Assembly (NCBI GenBank): GCA_017551425.1
Contig: JAFZLQ010000036.1
Location: 1-20,264, forward strand
Source: Bacteroidales bacterium
GTDB lineage: Bacteria > Bacteroidota > Bacteroidia > Bacteroidales > UBA932
Direction of reading: 5' to 3'
Length of the DNA stretch: 20,264 nucleotides
Below, one piece after another: positions 15,404 through 20,264 of the stretch. Made by a program: the position numbers and the translations under genes. The notes below the pieces were generated by a model. It worked only from the letters and a program-made list of their open reading frames with translations, was not told the origin of the DNA and did not search any database. How positions within the stretch are numbered: the first letter of the stretch is position 1; every line of letters starts with the position of its first letter.

Positions 15404-17432
15404 CGTTCTTGCAGTACTTCTCTATGACGCTGTATGCGTCCCCGACTCCCAGCTCTCCGGCACGCGACAGGTCGATGCAGCCTTTCTCCTTGTCTTTCAC
15501 GTAGATAAGCACGAGGCCGCGGTTGAAATAGGCGTCGCCCATGACGGGATGCAGCCGCAGCGCCTCCGTGTAACTGTCTATCGCCGACACCATCTCCCCG
15601 CTGAGGCACAGCAGGTTGCCCAGGTTGAAATACAGCTGCGGCATGTCCGGCACCAGGGCGATGGCCTCACGCATGTCGTCCAGCGCCTCGGAGTAGTCGT
15701 AGGTGCGGGCGACGCGGTCGGATACGCGGGCGCGGGTGGAGCCGTTCTCGTCCATCGACAGCGTCTGCACGTTGCCCTCGAGCGAGGCGATGAAATCTAT
15801 CATCTCTGCCCGAAGCACGCCCCTGTTCATCAGGTAGAACGCCTTGTAGAAGCGGCTGTACCGGTCTTTTTCGGACTCGGTCTCCGAAGCTTCCACGGCC
15901 TTGTCGAACCATGCCAGGGCGTTGCTGAACTTCTTCTCCTGCACGTCGTAGATGCCGCGTATGAAGAAGGTCTGGGACGGGGTGAGCTGAACCGAACCAG
16001 CGCCGCTGCTGCCGTCGCCGGAAAGCACGGAAGACAGCGAACGCACGAGCCTGAGAGTGGCGAGGCTGTCTGAATTGGAAACGACAACCGGCACCGGCAC
16101 GGCGTCAATGAAGCGGTCCACCAGGGGATTCTCCACCCGGCTGCTGAGTGCCAGGTCACGCCGTTCGCGTTCGGCCGCAAGCTTGAACTTGTAGAGCGGA
16201 CGAAGGCGTATGTCGATGTCGCGGTGCTGCAGGAGCTCGTCGTCGAAATCCTTCTTGGCGAACTCGGCGTCGAGTGCCAGCAGGGCGTTGTATTTGCGCG
16301 TCGTATCTGCGAACGAGGCCTCTCCTGAGGCGTTCTTTGCCCTGTATTCGCCGACCTTCCGGCGGGCGGTCTGGTAGTCTTCCTTCGACTGTCTGGTCAT
16401 GCCGAGGAGGTTCTCCACATACGAACGGTTGAGGTATGCCTTGGCGAAGTCGGGATACAGTTCGATGGCGCGGTTGTAATCGCTGAGGGCGTCCCGGTAC
16501 CGGCCCATCTCAAGGAAGAAGGCGGCCCGGTTGAAGTACGCCAGCACGTTGCCCGGGTTGATGTTGATGACGCGGTCCATGTCTTCCAGGGCGCTGGTGA
16601 AATCGCCCACCTGCGCATACAGGAGCGAACGGTTGTACAGCGTGAGCGCGTTCCCGGGTTCGTCCTTCAGCACGCGGTCGAGGTCGCGCATGGCGGAATT
16701 GTAGTCGTGCAGCTCGTAGTACATGAGCGCCCGGTTGAAGTATGCGAGGGTGTTCGTGCTGTCCAGCTGTATGGCGTGCGTCATGTCCTTTACGGCGTCG
16801 ATGAAGTTGCCCTGGGCAGCATAGACGCGTCCGCGGCGTATGTAGCACTCGGGCTCGAAACGGTCGAGCTTGATGGCGTGGTTGTAGTCGTTCATCGCCC
16901 TGAGCGTATCGCCCAGAAACAGGTATGAGGCGCCCCTGTTGAGGTATGCCGACGGGTCCTTGGGCTCGCGGCGTATGTATCGGTCGAAGTCATCTACTGC
17001 CTCCGGGAAGCGTCTGGCGAGGAAGTTTGTTACGCCGCGGCTGTAATAAATGCCGATGAATCCGGGCCTCAGTTCGATGGCCCTGTCGAAGTCTTCGAAG
17101 GCTTTGTCGTACTCGCCGGTGCGGCTTTCGGTGATGGCGCGGTAGTGGTAGCCGTTGGTGAACACGGGGTTGAGGCGCACCGAGGTGTTGAAGTCCTGCC
17201 TTGCGCCGCGTACGTCGCCCAGGTTGAACTTGGCGATGCCGCGGAAGAAGAAGCACCAGTAGTCCGTGGAATCGAGCCTGGCAAGGATGTTGAAATGCTC
17301 GATGGCCTGGGTGTACTTGCCGTCCTGCAGTGCGAGCCTGCCGCGCAGACTGAAGACGTCCTTGTCGTATTGGGCAAGGACTCCTGGGGCTGCGGCGAGC
17401 AAAATCGCCATTGTAAGCAGAAACTTTTTCAC
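15396..17432 (-). CDS. exported tetratricopeptide-repeat protein
   Basis: 678-residue protein built from TPR helix pairs. About nine consecutive 34-residue repeats occupy the first half (for example AYFNRALMYYELHDYNSAMRD and AYFNRAAFFLEMGRYRDALSD, with the W/G/A/F/A/P pattern and N-x-x-P at repeat ends). A charged helical linker follows, then a Ser/Gly-rich stretch (SVLSGDGSSGAGS) and three or so further TPRs near the C-terminus (QLYFNLGNLLCLSGEMVSAID, DAYFNRGLVLI). Such proteins act as scaffolds; the partner is unknown. Start choice: an ATG at 17453 is in frame, but the -7 box TATCTTTG lies at 17448-17441, inside that extension. Starting at the GTG at 17432 gives an excellent signal peptide, (M)KKFLLTMAILLAAAPGVLAQ, so I prefer it. 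A periplasmic location is inferred. The gene overlaps the MBL hydrolase gene by eight bases. Confidence 0.88.
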   Translation of the reverse strand: MKKFLLTMAILLAAAPGVLAQYDKDVFSLRGRLALQDGKYTQAIEHFNILARLDSTDYWCFFFRGIAKFNLGDVRGARQDFNTSVRLNPVFTNGYHYRAITESRTGEYDKAFEDFDRAIELRPGFIGIYYSRGVTNFLARRFPEAVDDFDRYIRREPKDPSAYLNRGASYLFLGDTLRAMNDYNHAIKLDRFEPECYIRRGRVYAAQGNFIDAVKDMTHAIQLDSTNTLAYFNRALMYYELHDYNSAMRDLDRVLKDEPGNALTLYNRSLLYAQVGDFTSALEDMDRVININPGNVLAYFNRAAFFLEMGRYRDALSDYNRAIELYPDFAKAYLNRSYVENLLGMTRQSKEDYQTARRKVGEYRAKNASGEASFADTTRKYNALLALDAEFAKKDFDDELLQHRDIDIRLRPLYKFKLAAERERRDLALSSRVENPLVDRFIDAVPVPVVVSNSDSLATLRLVRSLSSVLSGDGSSGAGSVQLTPSQTFFIRGIYDVQEKKFSNALAWFDKAVEASETESEKDRYSRFYKAFYLMNRGVLRAEMIDFIASLEGNVQTLSMDENGSTRARVSDRVARTYDYSEALDDMREAIALVPDMPQLYFNLGNLLCLSGEMVSAIDSYTEALRLHPVMGDAYFNRGLVLIYVKDKEKGCIDLSRAGELGVGDAYSVIEKYCKNDE

Positions 17433-17440
17433 TATTTTTG
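17410..17440 (+). promoter_or_regulatory. probable promoter of the M28-homologue gene
   Basis: Plus-strand TATTTTTG at 17433-17440 fits the Bacteroidota -7 box TAnnTTTG exactly, and ATTG at 17410-17413 is a three-of-four match to the -33 box TTTG with a 19-bp spacing. A start of transcription near 17444-17447 would place the whole E2 hairpin in the transcript. The box is back to back with the minus-strand box at 17441-17448. Confidence 0.55.
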
Positions 17441-17448
17441 CAAAGATA
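17441..17448 (-). promoter_or_regulatory. -7 promoter box of the TPR-MBL unit
   Basis: Minus-strand TATCTTTG is an exact TAnnTTTG box. It ends eight nucleotides before the preferred GTG start at 17432, implying a very short leader. No strong -33 element is seen (ATTC at 17468-17465 is weak). Together with the plus-strand box it forms the near-palindrome TATTTTTGCAAAGATA. Confidence 0.55.
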
Positions 17449-17476
17449 ATCATTTATCGTGCCTGAATTGCTATCG

Positions 17477-18439
17477 ATGGGAAAAATAAACAGCAGTGTC
17501 CGGAAAACCGTCGCTTCGCGACCCCTCCCGCAAGCGGGCCTCTCCCTCTTACGGTGCCAAGGATGGCAACATATTTTCCGGGCATTGCTGTTTATTTTTC
17601 CCTGCTGCGTTCTGTTTCTATATCTATCTCTTTCTGCTTCGGCTGCCAGCGGATTGAAGGAAGATGTGGAGTATCTGAGCAGTACGCTGCTGAAGGGCCG
17701 GGGGTTCGGGTCATGCGGGGCTGTCGAGGCTTCCTGGTATGTGCTGAGGCGGTTCGACGCTGCGGGGCTGGACACTTCCGTGGGCTGTTTCAAGACGGCA
17801 AAGGGCGTCGGGCACAACATAATCGGCATACACCGGGGCAACCCGAAATCAAGCTCGTACGTACTTGTAATGGCATATTTCGACGGGATGGGCATGCTCG
17901 GCGACGATATACTCCCCGGGGCTGACGCCAATGCTTCCGGCGTAGCCGTGCTGCTCGCCCTGGCAGATTCGCTGGCCGGCTCTCGCTCAAACTACATCTT
18001 CGCGGCCCTGGACGGTCACAATGCAGACAGGGCGGGCGCCGAGGCCCTTTGCGACGGGCCGTGGAAGCTCAGCATGGCTGTCAATATCGACATAATCGGC
18101 AGTACGCTTGCTCCTCCCAACAAGTACAGGCCCGACTTCCTAATCGTCCTGGGCGGAGAAAAGTTCGAGAAGCAGAAGTCCAAGGAATTCGACAAGCTGA
18201 ACGAGGGCACCGGGCTGCGCCTCTATTACGATTACTACCGCAGCAAGAGTTTCACGGACTACTTCTACAATACCGCCTCGGACCAGGCTCCGTTCCTGCT
18301 CAAGGGCATACCGGCCGTCATGTTCACCTCCGGCATCACCATGAACACCAACAAGCCGGAAGACAGTTTCGACACGCTCGATTACGAGGTGATGGCCCGT
18401 CGCTCCGACTTTATTCTCAATTGGCTTAAAACATTGTAA
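17477..18439 (+). CDS. M28 family peptidase homologue, probably without catalytic activity
   Basis: 320 residues from the ATG at 17477. The fold is M28 (zinc aminopeptidase-like), shown by GADANASGVAVLLALADSL, NIDIIGS and SDQAPFLLKGIPAV. However, most metal and catalytic positions are changed: the first His (in canonical AHYD) is Tyr134 in AYFD; the bridging Asp of GADD is Ala151 in GADANASG; the GEE catalytic/metal pair is His181-Asn182 in DGHNAD; the last His of SDH is Gln270. Only Asp205 (NIDIIG) clearly remains. A non-enzymatic or binding role is inferred, as in other inactive M28 relatives. A hydrophobic signal segment (ALLFIFPCCVLFLYLSLSAS) lies at about 36-55. The start is uncertain: GTG 17459, ATG 17477 and TTG 17585 are all in frame. 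The first two translate element E2, the third sits in its right arm. The gene ends 3 nt before the prenyltransferase. Confidence 0.83.
   Translation: MGKINSSVRKTVASRPLPQAGLSLLRCQGWQHIFRALLFIFPCCVLFLYLSLSASAASGLKEDVEYLSSTLLKGRGFGSCGAVEASWYVLRRFDAAGLDTSVGCFKTAKGVGHNIIGIHRGNPKSSSYVLVMAYFDGMGMLGDDILPGADANASGVAVLLALADSLAGSRSNYIFAALDGHNADRAGAEALCDGPWKLSMAVNIDIIGSTLAPPNKYRPDFLIVLGGEKFEKQKSKEFDKLNEGTGLRLYYDYYRSKSFTDYFYNTASDQAPFLLKGIPAVMFTSGITMNTNKPEDSFDTLDYEVMARRSDFILNWLKTL
17479..17602. repeat. intergenic/5'-leader inverted-repeat element E2
   Basis: Arms of 29 nt at 17479-17507 (GGGAAAAATAAACAGCAG..., ending GGAAAA) and 17574-17602 are complementary except at two positions, both of which are G-U capable on the plus strand. 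The 66-nt core carries GTCGC-TTC-GCGAC (17510-17522), CCCCTCCC (17522-17529), CCCGC-AA-GCGGG (17527-17538), CCTCTCCC (17539-17546) and TGCC-AAGGAT-GGCA (17555-17568). Read on the minus strand this is the same order of motifs as in E1. The element covers the 5' end of the M28-homologue gene, so it is either translated or an untranslated leader hairpin. Confidence 0.85.
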
Positions 18440-18442
18440 GAT

Positions 18443-19345
18443 ATGGCAAAACACAGTTTTAAAGAATGGTTTGCGGTAACCCGCTACTGGTCTTTTCCTG
18501 TCTCCACGATGCCTGTACTGGCATCGTTTGCGTATGTGTTCAGCAAGGGGCTCCTGCCAGGCGGCGCCTTGCCCTGGGTACTGTTCGTCCTATGCCTGCT
18601 TGGGGTGGTGCTGCTGCATTCCGCCGGAAACGTGCTGAGCGATTATTACGATTTCAAGACCGGCGTCGATAACGAGAACGCCTTCGCCGTGCCCAACCTG
18701 GTGTTTCACAAGTTCGCTCCGGTGGAGTACCTGACGTTCAGCGTAGTGCTGTTCATCGCCGGTATCACGGTGGGTGCCGTCATCGCCATTCTGAGCGGGC
18801 CGGTGCTGTGGATCATCGGCGGAGTTGGCGTGTTGCTGACGGCGCTCTATTCATTCCTGAAGTATCACGCTCTGGGCGATGCCGACATCTTTGTGATCTT
18901 CGGCATCCTGCCCGTGCTCGGGACCGCTTATGCCGTCACCGGGGCGATGCACTGGGATGCGCTGGTGCTGTCGCTGCCCATCGGCATCATCACCGTTTCC
19001 GTACTGCATGCCAACAATACCTTCGACACAGAGACTGACCGGGCCGCCGGAATCAAGACCTTTGCGATGCTGATAGGAGGCAAGGCTTCCAGCGTGCTGT
19101 ATGCCGTTTATATGGTGATTCCGTTCGCTTCCGTCGGCGTTGCGGCAGCTTTGGGCCTCCTGCATCCTCTTGCACTGCTGTGCTTTGTCGCCGCGATCCC
19201 TGCCTTCAAGAATCTCAAGCAGGCGCTTACGTACGACAAGGCCGGACTGGACGCCATGAAGGGGCTCGACCAGGGTTCCGCCAAGCTGCAGATGGCCTTT
19301 TCGGTGCCGCTGGCGCTTGGATTGTTCCTGTCGGTGTTGCTATAG
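18443..19345 (+). CDS. UbiA-family prenyltransferase (MenA-like)
   Basis: 300-residue inner-membrane prenyltransferase with eight or nine hydrophobic segments. It carries both Asp-rich motifs needed to bind Mg2+ and the polyprenyl diphosphate: NVLSDYYDFKTGVD (63-76) and NNTFDTETDRAAGIKT (191-206). The general layout and the GDADIFVIFGILPVLGTAY stretch recall 1,4-dihydroxy-2-naphthoate polyprenyltransferase (MenA), the step that makes demethylmenaquinone, which would fit an anaerobic Bacteroidales using menaquinone. Other UbiA members cannot be excluded from sequence, and no other men gene is in the window. It follows the M28-homologue gene with a 3-nt gap, so the two are probably co-transcribed. 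The stop codon lies within the outer, imperfect part of the left arm of element E3. Confidence 0.9.
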   Translation: MAKHSFKEWFAVTRYWSFPVSTMPVLASFAYVFSKGLLPGGALPWVLFVLCLLGVVLLHSAGNVLSDYYDFKTGVDNENAFAVPNLVFHKFAPVEYLTFSVVLFIAGITVGAVIAILSGPVLWIIGGVGVLLTALYSFLKYHALGDADIFVIFGILPVLGTAYAVTGAMHWDALVLSLPIGIITVSVLHANNTFDTETDRAAGIKTFAMLIGGKASSVLYAVYMVIPFASVGVAAALGLLHPLALLCFVAAIPAFKNLKQALTYDKAGLDAMKGLDQGSAKLQMAFSVPLALGLFLSVLL

Positions 19346-19353
19346 TTTGTTAA

Positions 19354-19456
19354 GAGAATCCGACTGTGATTGCTGAAAACCATCTGCGCCCACGCAGTTG
19401 TGAGTGGGAGGGATAGGCCGGAGGCCGTAGTTTTCAGCGATCACAGTAGGATTCTC
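19354..19456. repeat. intergenic inverted-repeat element E3
   Basis: Arms of 27 nt at 19354-19380 (GAGAATCCGACTGTGATTGC..., ending GAAAAC) and 19430-19456 pair with two mismatches, one of them G-U capable on the plus strand. An outer match, TTGCTAT at 19337-19343 against ATAGCAA at 19462-19468, extends the symmetry into the end of the prenyltransferase gene. The 49-nt core reads CTGC-GCCCAC-GCAG (19384-19397), GGGAGGG (19406-19412) and GGCC-GGA-GGCC (19416-19426), the same order as E1 and E2 read on the minus strand, but lacking their middle module. It fills nearly all of the 125-bp gap before the CPBP gene. Confidence 0.85.
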
Positions 19457-19470
19457 AAGAAATAGCAAGA

Positions 19471-20091
19471 ATGAAAAGATTAGTGATTGCCATCGTCACA
19501 ACCGCGGCGCTGTGGTTCTATATGTTCAGTCCGTGGACGCAGGGGGCTCCGAACTTCTGGATAGTGATGTCGGCGTCGGCAGTTGTTCTGACGACTTTGG
19601 CATTGTCGTTTACGACGGACCGCAAGGCGCTGCTGACAGTTGAAAAGCCGCTGCTGCAACTCCTTGGCGGAGTGGCGATTGCGTTCGCTCTCTGGGGCAT
19701 CTTCTGGATAGGAGACAAGCTCTCTGCCGCCTGGTTCGACTTCGCGCGCCCTGAGGTGGATGCCGTCTATTCAATGAAAGAGGGACTGCCGTCATGGGCG
19801 ATAGCCGTGCTGTTGCTGTTCCTCATCGGTCCGGCGGAAGAGCTCTTCTGGAGAGGCTACGTGCAGCGTACGCTCGGCGGCAGGATCGGTCCCACCCTGG
19901 CGCTGATAGTTACGGCGCTTATCTACGCCCTCGTCCATATCTGGTCATTCAATTTCATGCTGATAATGGCCGCCCTGGTTGCCGGAGCCGTCTGGGGCCT
20001 CATCTACCGGATATGCCCCAGGGCCTTGCCCGCCTTGATCATCAGCCATGCCCTATGGGATGCGCTGGTATTCATCGTCCTTCCGATCTAA
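19471..20091 (+). CDS. CPBP family intramembrane glutamic endopeptidase
   Basis: 206-residue polytopic membrane protein of the CPBP (CAAX protease and bacteriocin-processing, Abi) family. The three motifs that form the active site are present: GPAEELFWRGYVQ with Glu123-Glu124 and Arg128; IYALVH with His156; and ISHALWDAL with His193 and Asp197. About six hydrophobic segments are visible. Family members include type II CAAX proteases and proteins giving self-immunity to bacteriocins, but the substrate of this one cannot be read. It is preceded by element E3, which leaves about 14 nt between the hairpin and the ATG, and no TAnnTTTG box is evident there, so it may depend on read-through from the M28-homologue/prenyltransferase unit. 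Repeat array 2 begins within 20 nt of its stop. Confidence 0.9.
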   Translation: MKRLVIAIVTTAALWFYMFSPWTQGAPNFWIVMSASAVVLTTLALSFTTDRKALLTVEKPLLQLLGGVAIAFALWGIFWIGDKLSAAWFDFARPEVDAVYSMKEGLPSWAIAVLLLFLIGPAEELFWRGYVQRTLGGRIGPTLALIVTALIYALVHIWSFNFMLIMAALVAGAVWGLIYRICPRALPALIISHALWDALVFIVLPI

Positions 20092-20108
20092 CTATTATCC
20101 CCCCTCAT

Positions 20109-20264
20109 CCGCGACAGGACGCTGAGCACCGCCACAATCCCGTCGCAGAGCGATTCGCCGGTCTCTCGCCTCTTTCCCCTCCGCGACAGGACGCTGAGCA
20201 CCGCCACAATCCCGTCGCAGAGCGATTCGCCGGTCTCTCGCCTCTTTCCCCCTCCCCGCGACAG
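20109..20264 (-). repeat. 72-bp tandem repeat array 2 (inverted, runs off the window)
   Basis: Unit starts (GCGACAGG) at 20111, 20183 and 20258 give periods of 72 and 75 bp. On the minus strand the units match array 1 (hairpin GCGACGGGA...TCCTGTCGC, then GGAGGGGAAAGAGGCG). From the right edge, roughly 98 bp are identical by eye to array 1 from about 14247, including the unit with the 3-bp insertion. Between the CPBP stop and the array is a pyrimidine tract (CCCCCCTCATCC), like that between the MBL gene and array 1. Confidence 0.94.

Noticed and set aside
17433..17453. ATG at 17453 as the TPR gene start
   Set aside because: It would place an exact -7 promoter box inside the coding region and put MIIFAKI ahead of an otherwise ideal signal peptide. 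It remains a fallback.
12035..19456. E1-E3 as integron attC sites, retron RNAs or ordinary MITEs
   Set aside because: The arms lack the attC core-site words, no reverse transcriptase or integrase is nearby, and a MITE family would share the same terminal repeats, whereas these arms differ between elements and no target duplication is visible.

Overview
The window looks like chromosomal DNA of a high-GC Bacteroidota, most likely order Bacteroidales. The reasons are a Bacteroidota-type glutaminyl-tRNA synthetase, two Wzi-like outer-membrane proteins of the Bacteroidetes type, a Bacteroidetes-type amidase with a golvesin-like domain, an absence of Shine-Dalgarno sequences, and TAnnTTTG-type -7 promoter boxes. 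Genus cannot be fixed from this sequence alone.

Left part (1-12,006, + strand): nine genes in one very tight run, with gaps of 1-12 nt or overlaps of 1-14 nt. The order is glnS (3' part only), wzi-like 1, a PLP aminotransferase, wzi-like 2, a DUF47/PhoU-like regulator, a PiT phosphate transporter, an MsbA-like ABC exporter, a VanZ-like membrane protein, and a large secreted N-acetylmuramoyl-L-alanine amidase. It reads as one long operon mixing a housekeeping gene with envelope and phosphate functions; its promoter lies outside the window.

Middle part (12,163-17,432, - strand): two gene pairs. A TPR lipoprotein-like/periplasmic protein and a YycJ-type metallo-beta-lactamase-fold hydrolase overlap. 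A YbaK-type Cys-tRNA(Pro) deacylase and a secreted glycerophosphodiester phosphodiesterase also overlap. The 611-bp gap between the pairs is filled by a 72-bp tandem-repeat array.

Right part (17,477-20,091, + strand): an M28-family peptidase homologue that has lost most of its metal and catalytic residues, a UbiA/MenA-like prenyltransferase, and a CPBP intramembrane protease. A second copy of the 72-bp array, in inverted orientation, begins just after the CPBP stop and runs off the window.

The most interesting material is non-coding. (1) Three intergenic elements (about 12,035-12,150, 17,479-17,602 and 19,354-19,456) share one architecture. Long arms are complementary within each element but differ between elements, and they enclose a short core with a conserved set of small hairpins and a GGGAGGG motif. 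Two of the three have arms that extend, less perfectly, into the ends of neighbouring genes. (2) Two arrays of a 72-bp hairpin repeat lie in inverted orientation about 6 kb apart, each immediately 3' of a gene. No transposase, reverse transcriptase, integrase or cas gene is present to explain either.
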